28,320 nt of DNA from a virus: IMG/VR virus record IMGVR_UViG_3300033146_002361, positions 1-28,320 of that record. One strand, written 5' to 3'. The stretch's first letter is position 1. The number at the start of each line of letters is the position of its first letter. The notes under the pieces were generated by a model. The model was not told the origin of the DNA. It was given only the letters and a program-made list of their open reading frames with translations, and made no database searches. The translations under genes were made by a program, and so were the position numbers. Below are positions 13,564 through 21,475 of this stretch, in pieces.

Positions 13564-14115
13564 TTAAGCCCCGCTGCTCAATGATATTTGCCCGGTTTCA
13601 ACAAACAACTTCTGCCCAACGGCGTGTCGTTCTGGAGCATCGTAGTAGGCTTGGATGGCACTTAGTACCGACGCTGCTACAGGTTGACCGTTGCTGGTAC
13701 AAAAGAGCAGTAATCCGTTGGCCTGCTTGTACCCGGCGGTAACAACGACCCTGTCCACCGCCACGTATTTCTTGACAATGCTTTGCTCGTAATACTTCCC
13801 AGTGCCGATTGCTCCAGCGGTAAAGAGGTCGCCCACCTCGGAGCGCAGCTCTTCCTCAGTTTGATCGGTGTAGGTTCCACCCAGGGAGATCAGCCACCAG
13901 TACAACGAGTCGTGGTCTGCGGTAGCAGGGAAGATGTTACTCAGCACAGTGGATAAAGCACGGTACAAATAGCTCAACGCCCCAGAGATAACCCAGACCA
14001 GGATTCTCACCATTGAGTGTGTTGTCCAGTTTGTCAGGTCAGCTCCACCCGGCTCCGCGAGCCAAGCGGCTTTCATCTCGGCGAAGATGGTATCTTGATT
14101 CTTTGGGCTATACAT
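13564..14115 (-). CDS. Baseplate J-like protein, short form
   Basis: The ATG at 14115 follows AGGAGATCAACT. At 183 residues it is shorter than usual J proteins, which are about 300 or more. Visible J-like parts are DHDSLYWWLISLGGTYTDQT (about 87-106), then TEEELRSEVGDLF, a segment KKYVAVDRVVVTAGYKQANG (about 129-148) and a C-terminal ASVLSAIQAYYDAPERHAVG followed by a strand. J proteins form the wedge of contractile-tail baseplates with the gp25/W protein, encoded just upstream here with an 8-bp overlap. The missing central region suggests a minimal version. Confidence 0.65.
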   Translation of the reverse strand: MYSPKNQDTIFAEMKAAWLAEPGGADLTNWTTHSMVRILVWVISGALSYLYRALSTVLSNIFPATADHDSLYWWLISLGGTYTDQTEEELRSEVGDLFTAGAIGTGKYYEQSIVKKYVAVDRVVVTAGYKQANGLLLFCTSNGQPVAASVLSAIQAYYDAPERHAVGQKLFVETGQISLSSGA

Positions 14116-14458
14116 AGTTGATCTCCTCACCAGTATGTATAGACTTAACCGCAACGGCGAACTCGTGTTTTGCAATGTTCGTTCTTACAAGATAGCTTGC
14201 CAGATTTTCCATCAAAGCCAAAGCGTTGTTTAGGGCGGTACGGACGAACGCAGCCCACAGTCTCATCGGGGCGGCAGTGGCTCTGGCAATGGTACTTCCG
14301 ATCCGAAGGTCTCCGGTGTAGCTGCCCTGCCCCCACATCAAAGTCCTCAGCTCTCCCCGAATAACGTCAACACCCCGGACTGTGGCAATGTCGCCACCTT
14401 CCAGTGTGAAGTCGAAACGATTATCTGCGTTTCTGGCTAATGCAATATCGGTAAGCAT
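14108..14458 (-). CDS. Baseplate wedge protein, gp25/W-like
   Basis: A 116-residue protein with the gp25/W plan: DIALARNADNRFDFTLEGGD at the start, then IATVRGVDVIRGELRTLMWGQ, and GDLRIGSTI, a helix, and a C-terminal strand. Proteins of this family form the inner baseplate wedge and may start sheath assembly. I chose the ATG at 14458 (GAGAGG nine bases upstream) over a TTG at 14479. It overlaps the J-like gene, the order known from P2 and Mu. Confidence 0.75.
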   Translation of the reverse strand: MLTDIALARNADNRFDFTLEGGDIATVRGVDVIRGELRTLMWGQGSYTGDLRIGSTIARATAAPMRLWAAFVRTALNNALALMENLASYLVRTNIAKHEFAVAVKSIHTGEEINYV

Positions 14459-14471
14459 TCCTGGTGTCCTC

Positions 14472-14561
14472 TCAGCCAACGCACGCTGGGTAGATTGCCG
14501 GGGTTCTGGTGTTGAGGTGGACTCTTACCCGTTTGAGAAAATTGCGTCCCACTACGGGCAT
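14472..14561 (-). CDS. Possible tiny gene, 29 aa
   Basis: In an otherwise packed operon, 116 bp lie between the stop at 14575 and the ATG at 14458. An ATG-initiated frame of 29 codons almost fills this gap. Its product is basic (VGRNFLKRVRVHLNTRTPAI). No clear SD is seen. It may be a real small protein or a leader whose translation brings ribosomes to the W-like gene. Support is weak. Confidence 0.3.
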   Translation of the reverse strand: MPVVGRNFLKRVRVHLNTRTPAIYPACVG

Positions 14562-14574
14562 TGTACGGCGTTTT

Positions 14575-15018
14575 TCATTGCCACGGTGCTGAAACCATTT
14601 TATCGCCAACTAACCTGGGTTCCGACACGCTGGTTCTCACGTAGCTAGCGAGGGCTCTGGCAAATCCCCTGTCGTGTTCAGTACCACTTTCTGAAACTTC
14701 AAACAGTCGGCGTAACAGGGAGGTTAGTTGCGGGCGAGAGGTGGACACAGATCGTGGCTGCACCACGTGGTCAATTCGCTCAGCGAGAATCCGCGCCAAC
14801 ACCTGGGGAGTCCGTCTTTTCAACTCCACCATCGGGGCATCAAACACCCCATGAAGAGTAACAGGGGAGAAGTTCGCCGGGGTTACGTTAATGTGCTGTA
14901 CCGAGCTGAGGCAGGTATTGATGATTCTGGCAAGGTCGTCCTCTGCTTGCCGGGCGGTACTTCGTGTCTGCCCAGAATAGACAGAGAAGGTGTTCTCCCA
15001 GGCGACTTCGTTGATCAT
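14575..15018 (-). CDS. Hypothetical protein in the baseplate cluster, 147 aa
   Basis: A soluble, basic protein. It begins with MINEVAWENTFSVYSGQTRS, then has helical parts (ARQAEDDLARIINTCLSSV, QVLARILAERIDHVV, LTSLLRRLFEVSES). No family is recognised. Its place between the spike and the W-like gene suggests a baseplate or chaperone role, but sequence alone does not show it. The ATG overlaps the stop of a 44-codon gene as ATGA and has AAGGGAAGAAGCT in front. Confidence 0.6.
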   Translation of the reverse strand: MINEVAWENTFSVYSGQTRSTARQAEDDLARIINTCLSSVQHINVTPANFSPVTLHGVFDAPMVELKRRTPQVLARILAERIDHVVQPRSVSTSRPQLTSLLRRLFEVSESGTEHDRGFARALASYVRTSVSEPRLVGDKMVSAPWQ

Positions 15019-15149
15019 AGCTTCTTCCCTTCAGCGTACCCAAACCGTTTCATGGGGCGGGTATTGTTGGATATTTTGTCATTGACCTTCGCAACCTTTC
15101 GCTGCTGGCGGTTCTCGATCGCTCTGTCCGTTCTTGGTGGAGTCGGCAT
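15015..15149 (-). CDS. Small basic protein, 44 aa
   Basis: A 44-codon frame fills most of the 185-bp gap between the spike gene and the 147-residue gene and ends in an ATGA overlap with the latter. The product is highly basic and polar (TDRAIENRQQRKVAKVNDKI, then RPMKRFGYAEGKKL). The SD is weak (AAAGAAACT). The exact coupling with the next gene and the gap-filling length make it likely to be real. The function is unknown; a small basic peptide in this place might be an assembly factor. Confidence 0.55.
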   Translation of the reverse strand: MPTPPRTDRAIENRQQRKVAKVNDKISNNTRPMKRFGYAEGKKL

Positions 15150-15203
15150 AGTTTCTTTCGGTTTCAAAGAGTTAACAAATAGGTTAACGGCTCGGGATTC
15201 AAC

Positions 15204-15746
15204 CTACTCTCCCTGCTTAATGTTGATCTTTGGGTTTATCCAGTTCGCTTCGTCTTGTAAAAATTGTGGCATGGGTGGCTGGGACGGGCCGTTCGGTGTC
15301 AAGTGGGTGTGATTTTTATAGCTCTCCAGGAACGTGTCCAAAAGTGGGTGCGCTCCACCGCCGTCCAGTGAGATTTTATCAAACCCCTTCAACTCTATCT
15401 GCCCCGTGCTTCGCAGCTCAAACACCATGCCGTTGAGGGTGAGCAGGATAGCTTCCACGCCGCCAAACACCTTCGTTACTACCGCCCGGCGCGAGTTGCC
15501 TTCGAGGAACAACACCAGCACCTCGTTCTCCCCAGGCTTCACCGACGGAATAACCACGAATTGGTTCTCGCCGAAGTCGTAGGGAAGCAGGGCTACTTGT
15601 TGGAGCTTCTGCCCGGCGAGTTGCCCGCGATCAAACTCCACCACGCAAGTCATTGTGGCTTCGTTAACATCAACCACTTTAGCCAGCGTTGGTTGCGCAG
15701 GCTTACCTATCATGCCCTGTAAGATGTTTTTACCGGAACGTTTCAT
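15204..15746 (-). CDS. Baseplate spike protein, gpV-like
   Basis: A 180-residue protein. An OB-like N-terminal domain (PTLAKVVDVNEATMTCVVEF, VALLPYDFGENQFVVIPSVK, ENEVLVLFLEG) is followed by a repetitive strand region (MVFELRSTGQIELKGFDKIS) and the tail LDGGGAHPLLDTFLES, then NHTHLTPNGPSQPPMP. The His-x-His pair (146, 148) matches the apex of gpV-type spikes, where histidines bind iron at the tip. It would form the central needle that pierces the envelope. The ATG has only GAG nearby, so translation probably depends on the hub gene ending 13 bp upstream. Confidence 0.8.
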   Translation of the reverse strand: MKRSGKNILQGMIGKPAQPTLAKVVDVNEATMTCVVEFDRGQLAGQKLQQVALLPYDFGENQFVVIPSVKPGENEVLVLFLEGNSRRAVVTKVFGGVEAILLTLNGMVFELRSTGQIELKGFDKISLDGGGAHPLLDTFLESYKNHTHLTPNGPSQPPMPQFLQDEANWINPKINIKQGE

Positions 15747-15758
15747 TTTACTCGTTGG

Positions 15759-16802
15759 CTAGACGGTGTCGGCAAAGGATACCGCTGTGGTGAATGCCCC
15801 GTTTTGATAATTATGCTCGACCGACTCAACCTGGAACATCCCGACCTTCACAATCTCGCCGAGGTCGGTTTTTCGAGCGACAGCGATCGGCTTCGAGTGG
15901 ACGATCTCGGCGTTGCCTATTGTTACCATCGAGCCCTCAATTTGCATTTCTTGGAACGACCTGAGCATCATATCTGCACGGGCTTGCAATTCGCTTTGGC
16001 TCAATCCTCCGCTCAATTCCTCGTGGTACACCGGACTCCCAGAGCCAGCCTCGGCTTTGATTGGACGGTTGCCGCCGGACTCGTCAATGCCGAAGAGCAG
16101 CACTCGCCCGTATTCGCCCCCGGATACCTCGTCGAACTTCGAGGCTCTGGTGATGTTATGCCCCATAACCAGTAGTGGGGAAACGGGGTAGGTTCCACCG
16201 GCGAACGGCGGGTGGATGTTTAGTTCTGGTTTCCCTGGCGTAAAGTACCAGTCAAGTCCAAACTCGCGAGCCAGGGCTGTCATCGCCTGGAAGCAGGTTA
16301 CACGGGACACGGAGAACCCATCTACTGTCCCCTGTGCCACCATTTGCCCCGACCGAAGATCAACAGCTCTGCCGACGAACTCCGGTGCGCTGGTTTGGGC
16401 AAAGCTCACCAAGTCTTGGATTAGCGTCGCTACCTGAAGAGTCCCATACTCGCTCTCTCGCAGTACCCCATCCATAACCCAGGAGCTATCGTCGCACTCC
16501 AGCTCAACACGGTGATCTTTCCACCGCACCTTGCGGACGTAGCCATAAAATGCTTTCCTCAATCCCGTGCTTGTCTGCCCCAGCCGGAGAAAAACCAACG
16601 TACCGCGTGGAAACATTCCCCGGCGATAATCGCTGAACTCAGGCAGAACGATGGTAGCTGTTGCCCTGCTATTCCGGCGGCTCTTGGTTCTCGCTGTGAT
16701 GATCGGCGAGCCGCCAGCGTCGGTGTTGGTAAAACGATAAACCCCTACCGAGGTTCCAAGTTGAAGCTCGTAAACGGAGTAATAAAGCCCGCTACCTAAC
16801 AC
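15759..16802 (-). CDS. Baseplate hub / late control D-like protein
   Basis: I start at the GTG at 16802 because AGGAGG lies six bases upstream. A TTG at 16829 would extend further over the upstream gene. The 347-residue product fits the gpD / Mu gp44 hub family: an N-terminal part with ATATIVLPEFSDYRRGMFPR and GYVRKVRWKDHRVELE, a middle segment CFQAMTALAREFGLDWYFTP (about 175-195), and a C-terminal SELQARADMMLRSFQEMQIE followed by strands (IVKVGMFQVESVEHNY). The hub joins spike and tube. It is placed directly before the spike, as in P2-like phages. Confidence 0.75.
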   Translation of the reverse strand: MLGSGLYYSVYELQLGTSVGVYRFTNTDAGGSPIITARTKSRRNSRATATIVLPEFSDYRRGMFPRGTLVFLRLGQTSTGLRKAFYGYVRKVRWKDHRVELECDDSSWVMDGVLRESEYGTLQVATLIQDLVSFAQTSAPEFVGRAVDLRSGQMVAQGTVDGFSVSRVTCFQAMTALAREFGLDWYFTPGKPELNIHPPFAGGTYPVSPLLVMGHNITRASKFDEVSGGEYGRVLLFGIDESGGNRPIKAEAGSGSPVYHEELSGGLSQSELQARADMMLRSFQEMQIEGSMVTIGNAEIVHSKPIAVARKTDLGEIVKVGMFQVESVEHNYQNGAFTTAVSFADTV

Positions 16803-17253
16803 CCCTGACCTCCTGGTACTGTAGTGCAAGGGTGTAAAGGTTGCCGGGGACGACCGCTGGAAGAGCCAGCGTCTCCCCTCCCTTCACCGAGGAAACGACC
16901 TTGCCGTTGCGAACGGCGATTGCCGAGACGAACAGAGCTGTGCCGTAGTAGTGGCGAGCCACATCAAACAGCGTTTCTGCCGGAAGGTACTTATTAGCCG
17001 AGACAGATACACCATCGTCGGTAATAAGATCAGCTGGGACAGATGCTACAACGTGTTCCAACTCGCTGGTCGGCCAGTCGGGTATGTTCACTTTCCAGCC
17101 AATTTCAAGTCGGTGGGTTTGGTATGGCCAGTCGTGGGACTCCACCTGATAGCGAAACAATGCCCACCCCAGAGACGGGTCGCCAAACCAAAGCATGGCG
17201 AGCCGAGACCAGCTTGCGTCCTCCGTAGTTACGATGTAGCTCCGGTATTTCAT
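16792..17253 (-). CDS. LysM-like tail/baseplate protein
   Basis: A 153-residue protein. The N-terminal half is beta-rich with several Trp residues (LGWALFRYQVESHDWPYQTH). The C-terminal part has a LysM-like fold: AETLFDVARHYYGTALFVSA, then VSSVKGGETLALP (about 93-132). In contractile phages a LysM-containing protein after the tape measure connects the hub with the tube or peptidoglycan. The start overlaps the upstream stop as ATGA. Placement before a gpD-like gene is the usual order. Confidence 0.7.
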   Translation of the reverse strand: MKYRSYIVTTEDASWSRLAMLWFGDPSLGWALFRYQVESHDWPYQTHRLEIGWKVNIPDWPTSELEHVVASVPADLITDDGVSVSANKYLPAETLFDVARHYYGTALFVSAIAVRNGKVVSSVKGGETLALPAVVPGNLYTLALQYQEVRGVR

Positions 17254-17795
17254 CCAGCCTCAGTCAGGTTCATGGCCATGGGGATAAACTGCTTCCATTG
17301 CATACTCAATCCAAACACCCGCTTCGTCCCCTCAATGGGAGTCAGCTTGACGTTTTTCCAGACGACCTGCTCAATACCGAGCATTGACATGGTGTCGTGT
17401 GTTACGGCAAACGATCCCCGACGCTGGAGCAGCGCACTCAGCCTGGCAATCCGTTCCTCCATCGCAACTATCGGAGAAAAGTCGAGAGGCGCACCAAGTA
17501 TCTCGCCAATATAACTGACAATACTGATATTCCAACTTCCGGGGCCAGCCACATAATCCACGTCGCCAGCCACGCCGTCCATTTTTATCGTCGTGATACG
17601 ATTGGTTAGTCCAAAGGACAACGCCGCCGGGAACTCCCACAACGTGCCGTCGATAAGTAGATCGCTGTCTTCAGCGTCGTAGAGCCTTACCATCCGGTTG
17701 CGGCTGTTGAACAACTTCAGCTCGTCTTCCAGAAAATCCTTTAGGGCTTCCCCCACCGCTCCGCCGCTCACTAGATTAGCAATCCAACTTATCAT
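17250..17795 (-). CDS. Tail protein downstream of the tape measure, unknown family
   Basis: A 181-residue protein that starts with an amphipathic helix (MISWIANLVSGGAVGEALKD) and continues as beta-rich sequence (LIDGTLWEFPAALSFGLTNR, GVAGDVDYVAGPGSWNISIV), ending KRVFGLSMQWKQFIPMAMN. In other contractile phages a gene of similar size lies between the tape measure and the LysM-type protein and belongs to the hub or baseplate. That is my reading, without a named family. SD GGGAGGATGAC; ATGA overlaps at both ends. Confidence 0.6.
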   Translation of the reverse strand: MISWIANLVSGGAVGEALKDFLEDELKLFNSRNRMVRLYDAEDSDLLIDGTLWEFPAALSFGLTNRITTIKMDGVAGDVDYVAGPGSWNISIVSYIGEILGAPLDFSPIVAMEERIARLSALLQRRGSFAVTHDTMSMLGIEQVVWKNVKLTPIEGTKRVFGLSMQWKQFIPMAMNLTEAG

Positions 17796-20341
17796 GTCAT
17801 CCTCCCAGCCGCAGCGTCCTCAATGAATTGTTCGAAGGTCTCTCCAACATCGCCAGGCTTGGCATCACCTATCTCAACGACCATGTCGTCGAAGTAGAAA
17901 TTGTAAACAGTTCGGGGGGTTGAAGCACTGGAAGCACCAATTGATAAACGACCATCGTCTCCGCCAGCAGTACCTCCACCAGCGGGATCGGTGTCTTGTC
18001 CCTCACCAGCTTCGGCAGCAGAGCGCGCGTCGGCAATCTCAGCCAAAGTTTGATCGAGCTGACCGACCCCTGCGATAGCTTCCTGACCAATCGACACGTA
18101 AGCCAACCCTGTCTGTTCAGCCATTCGTGCAGCTCCAAGCAACTGACCGGCACGGAACATTTCACCGCTGGCAGCCATTTCACGGGCGAGCATCTTCAGC
18201 TCAAGCACCTTTCCCATCATGTTCTTGGCTTGCTGCTGGGCTTCCTGAGCCATTACGACGAGCTTGGCTTGATGAGCTAACACCGCCGCCTCAATGGTAT
18301 CCAGCTCGTCCCCAGAGGCTCCAGCGATATGCTCCTGGTACATAGACATGGAACTCAGCAGTGGCTCCAGAGTCTTGTAGAGACCGAGCTGCCCCTTCAC
18401 CGAGGCGATTTGCATATCCCTGGCTCTGGTTGCCTCGTCGGCAATTGCGGTTTGTAGCTCCATCATTCGCTCCATTGATTCCATCATTGGAGCGAATTCA
18501 TCGTTGGCTTGAAGTAGCTTATTAAACTCGTCCGTACCACCTTCAAAGAGGGCAGTGATGGCGTTATGAGCAGAGGCAAAATCCCCCTCCTCAATGGCTT
18601 TCGTTATACCCCCTGCGAAGTCCTCTCCAAAATCAGGTCCGAGTTTACCAATAATGTCTTCGAGTGCGTCCGAACTCATATCAGAGTGTATAAACGAGTC
18701 CATTACCGCCTGAGCAAGTCCCTTTGCCATATCTTCAGCCTTGGCAGCGAACTCAGCCTCGTTAAGCTCTGCCTCCAGGGAGACAACCGACTCCTCCATT
18801 TTCGCCATCTCAGCCAGCTTCTCAGCGTTGGCAATGGTGTCGTCGAGCAGACCGTTCTCTTCTTTCATGTAGCCGATCACGGTTTCGTGGAACGAGCGTA
18901 GAGCCTCCGCACCAGCGGCAAGTTCCTCGGCTGAGGCGTGAGCATCGTCGAAGCCCTCCACCAAGCGGTCAATAATGGCAACCACGGCGACAATGGCTAT
19001 TCCGAGCAGCCCAAAGGCAGCTGGGCCGGAGACACCGATGTTTGCCATTTTAGCTGCAAGCCCGGCGAATTTGCCGGAGAGCGCGCCTACTACTCTGGCT
19101 CCGGCTTGTACACCCTTTGCGATGACCCCGGCGAACTTCAGCACGCCGCCGACGGCGAACATAATTGCGCCGCCTATCATCTTCCACTTAACAATGAACA
19201 GGGCGAACTTAGCGATGCTTTTGATCAGCTCTTTGTTGTTCCGAATGAAGTTCATAATGCTTTTGATTACTGGCTGTAGCTCCTCAAACAGCTCGGTCAC
19301 GATAGGTAATATCGCCGAACCAATCTCAATGCCAACGCCCTGTAGCTGGTTGCGGAGGATCTTCATTTTAGCATCAACCGTCGCGCTCATCTTATCGTAG
19401 GCTTCCTCCACCGAACCAGCAGAGTCCGCCACTTGACCGAGAACCATCCTGAGATCATCGGAGTTGTTAACCAGTGCAGACACTGCCGACAACGCCCTAA
19501 TGTTCGGGAATGCAGCAGATAAGTCCTGAAGTGCGGGGGCGGAGGAAGACAATGCCTCAATCGCCCCCACAAAATCACCCGCTGCTACAGCGTCCTCGTA
19601 AGCCTGTCCACCGAGTTTGCGAAGCATCAAGTAAGCATCGTCGGTCGGCTTAATCATAGCTGTGATTGTGGAGCGAAGCCCCGTTATAGCCAAGTCAGTA
19701 CCCTGTCCCTGCTTCGTAAGCTCGGCAATTGAGGCGGCAATCTGAACGAACTCAAAGTTACCAGCGGCGGCAATAGGTATCAATCTACCAAGCCCCCCTG
19801 CGAGTTCGGGGAGCGTCGTCTTACCGTACTTCACCGTGGCGAAGAGCTGGTCGTTGATCCGATCCATCTCGGCAACTTCCAACCCATAGGCGTTCATAAT
19901 TGACGTGCCGACATCAGCAACGTCGTTAACCTCTGCCAGCCCAGCCGTTGCCAGCCGTGCAGATTTCGTCAACATCTCCATTGCCTGTGTTGGCGGCACC
20001 GACGCGGAGAGTATCTGGTACAAGGCGTTGGTTAGTGTGTCCCTGCTGTGAGGCACCGTCGACTCAAGCTCCTTGATCCCGTCAATGAGTCCGGGAAGAG
20101 CTTGCTCGGCGGTGCCTGATAATAGTGTAGAGACTTCGGCGAATCCCCGCTCGCTGTCGGCGGCGAGCTTAACGAGTCCACCGATGGCTGCTCCAGTTAC
20201 CGCAGCCGAACGCATCCAGCTTTTGCCAACCTGTTGTGCTTTCTCCCCTGCACTGGACAAAGCCTCCCCAAACTTTTGGGAGCCTTCGTCTTTGAACCCC
20301 ATCACGAGATTCAAAAAATAGGAGCGGGAGCGGTCAGCCAT
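17792..20341 (-). CDS. Tail tape measure protein (TP901 type)
   Basis: An 849-residue protein, the longest in the window. It opens with coiled-coil-like sequence and carries the TP901 tape-measure core at about residues 60-330: ERGFAEVSTLLSG, NALYQILSASVPPTQAMEML, ATAGLAEVNDVADVGTSIMN and TTLPELAGGLGRLIPIAA. Hydrophobic segments at about 375-460 (IAKFALFIVKWKMIGGAIMF, GLLGIAIVAVVAIID) probably enter the host membrane during DNA entry. A long helical part follows. It sets tail length; by the usual 1.5 angstrom per residue the tail would be about 125 nm. It starts one base after the chaperone extension stop. Confidence 0.95.
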   Translation of the reverse strand: MADRSRSYFLNLVMGFKDEGSQKFGEALSSAGEKAQQVGKSWMRSAAVTGAAIGGLVKLAADSERGFAEVSTLLSGTAEQALPGLIDGIKELESTVPHSRDTLTNALYQILSASVPPTQAMEMLTKSARLATAGLAEVNDVADVGTSIMNAYGLEVAEMDRINDQLFATVKYGKTTLPELAGGLGRLIPIAAAGNFEFVQIAASIAELTKQGQGTDLAITGLRSTITAMIKPTDDAYLMLRKLGGQAYEDAVAAGDFVGAIEALSSSAPALQDLSAAFPNIRALSAVSALVNNSDDLRMVLGQVADSAGSVEEAYDKMSATVDAKMKILRNQLQGVGIEIGSAILPIVTELFEELQPVIKSIMNFIRNNKELIKSIAKFALFIVKWKMIGGAIMFAVGGVLKFAGVIAKGVQAGARVVGALSGKFAGLAAKMANIGVSGPAAFGLLGIAIVAVVAIIDRLVEGFDDAHASAEELAAGAEALRSFHETVIGYMKEENGLLDDTIANAEKLAEMAKMEESVVSLEAELNEAEFAAKAEDMAKGLAQAVMDSFIHSDMSSDALEDIIGKLGPDFGEDFAGGITKAIEEGDFASAHNAITALFEGGTDEFNKLLQANDEFAPMMESMERMMELQTAIADEATRARDMQIASVKGQLGLYKTLEPLLSSMSMYQEHIAGASGDELDTIEAAVLAHQAKLVVMAQEAQQQAKNMMGKVLELKMLAREMAASGEMFRAGQLLGAARMAEQTGLAYVSIGQEAIAGVGQLDQTLAEIADARSAAEAGEGQDTDPAGGGTAGGDDGRLSIGASSASTPRTVYNFYFDDMVVEIGDAKPGDVGETFEQFIEDAAAGRMT

Positions 20342-20342
20342 G

Positions 20343-20702
20343 CTAACCCTTCGTGGTTTTTACCAAATTCATCTCGCCAAGTAATTTAATCGCCTCGTTG
20401 CGAAGAGCTTTGCCGTTGGCTTCGGCGATGTTCTTTGCCAGCACTGACATAACGTGTTCAGCTCGGGCGTAGGTGTCCACCAGGTCGTCGCCGGTGAGGT
20501 GGATCGTTGGTTCCGATAGCTCGTCGGAGCCAAGTAGCTTTCGCCGCTCAATCAAGTGCGGATAGACAGCAGCAACAACAGCCCGCATTCCATCCTCTTC
20601 GCCGGAATAGAGTAGGTGGGCAACCCCCTCGTGCGGTCTTACAGCGGCTCGGTATCGTTGGTCGCTCTCCCCACGGAGTTCAGCCAGCCGAGCCTCTACC
20701 AA
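20343..20702 (-). CDS. Tail assembly chaperone extension (-1 frameshift product)
   Basis: A 119-codon frame without an ATG near its start; the first ATG codon is at residue 39. It begins with a TTG at 20702, exactly where a ribosome would resume after a -1 slip on A-AAA-AAT at the end of the upstream gene. The sequence (ARLAELRGESDQRYRAAVRP, EANGKALRNEAIKLLGEMN) is helical and polar. Its position just before the tape measure is that of the T part of gpG-GT-type chaperones. Initiation at the TTG with GGTGAG upstream is an alternative. Either way the frame is coding: it abuts the tape measure by one base. Confidence 0.7.
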   Translation of the reverse strand: MVEARLAELRGESDQRYRAAVRPHEGVAHLLYSGEEDGMRAVVAAVYPHLIERRKLLGSDELSEPTIHLTGDDLVDTYARAEHVMSVLAKNIAEANGKALRNEAIKLLGEMNLVKTTKG

Positions 20703-21469
20703 TTTTTTAACTCACCGCCACGAATCTCAATTTTGCTGAGTTCAAGCAGCTTCATCGCTATAGCGTCCGGCAACCCAGGGTAGCGTGGATAAATACCCTC
20801 AAGCTCAATCTCCGACCACACGGCGAATGTCCGCACCATCTCGCGGGCATAGTCGATCCCACGCTGGTGCTTGGTTGGTCGGACGAACTCATTCCGTGGT
20901 ATCCGGCGAACAATCATCGCGAACTGGAAACGTCCCTCGAACGGCTTCTTGCTCGGCAGGTCAACGGTTAACATCCGCAAATCCTTCCGCGCCATCAACC
21001 CATTGTCAGTGTAAGGGTAGCCTTCTATCCCGTCTGGAGCGTCCGATGGCCACGCTGCGGAGATACGATGGTCTCCACCCGCTTCATTCAGCAGGGTATC
21101 CAGCAGCATTTCATCCAAGGACAGGTAATCGGTAGAGGATTTCTGGTAGCCGTTGCTCCACAACACCTGCGCGTTGATCTTGTTCCGCATTGAGTTCTTG
21201 TAATCAGAATCGCTACTCTTGCCGGATTCCCGTCGGTCTGTTGCTTTGCGGATTGACTCCAAGTCCTTCGAGCCGAGTCCACGAAGAAGTACCGTTAACT
21301 CCTTTTCGACAAAGTCCGGCCCTGGTAGCTGCACCGTGAGGTTCAGCACCGGAACCGGAGCAAGGGATTCCTCAAGCTCATCCAATAGCTTGTTCGGAAT
21401 AGCGTCGTAGCTTTCACACTTTCCAAGGTCAACCATCACATCGGAGAATGTGCGTTTAGTTTTTTCCAT
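20696..21469 (-). CDS. Tail assembly chaperone (gpG-like position), 257 aa
   Basis: This gene sits between the tube and the tape measure and ends on a slippery heptamer, the hallmark of the tail assembly chaperone that coats the tape measure before tube polymerisation. The protein starts MEKTKRTFSDVMVDLGKCES and has a strand-rich domain (PVLNLTVQLPGPDFVEKEL), a charged helical part, and a C-terminal half with LPSKKPFEGRFQFAMIVRR and PRYPGLPDAIAMKLLELSKI. It is longer than lambda gpG (140 aa), and I do not recognise the sequence family. The SD AAAGGA lies within a complex inverted-repeat structure at 21476-21520, which may control it. Confidence 0.65.
   Translation of the reverse strand: MEKTKRTFSDVMVDLGKCESYDAIPNKLLDELEESLAPVPVLNLTVQLPGPDFVEKELTVLLRGLGSKDLESIRKATDRRESGKSSDSDYKNSMRNKINAQVLWSNGYQKSSTDYLSLDEMLLDTLLNEAGGDHRISAAWPSDAPDGIEGYPYTDNGLMARKDLRMLTVDLPSKKPFEGRFQFAMIVRRIPRNEFVRPTKHQRGIDYAREMVRTFAVWSEIELEGIYPRYPGLPDAIAMKLLELSKIEIRGGELKNW
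20702..20708 (-). promoter_or_regulatory. Programmed -1 frameshift slippery heptamer
   Basis: On the minus strand the bases AAAAAAT fall in the zero frame as A-AAA-AAT, two codons before the stop (TGG TAG). Slippage by -1 gives AAA-AAA pairing and leads into the 119-codon frame starting TTG GTA GAG. A small GC-rich hairpin (CTCC-GTG-GGGAG) lies about 20 bases downstream. Location, frame and the absence of an ATG in the second frame all match tail chaperone frameshifting. Efficiency cannot be judged. Confidence 0.65.
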
Positions 21470-21475
21470 CGCTTT

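Noticed and set aside
20702-20710. Simple initiation of the chaperone extension at the TTG
   Set aside because: Possible (GGTGAG upstream), but the exact fit of an A-AAA-AAT heptamer to this frame and the gene order favour frameshifting. Kept as an alternative, not as the main reading.
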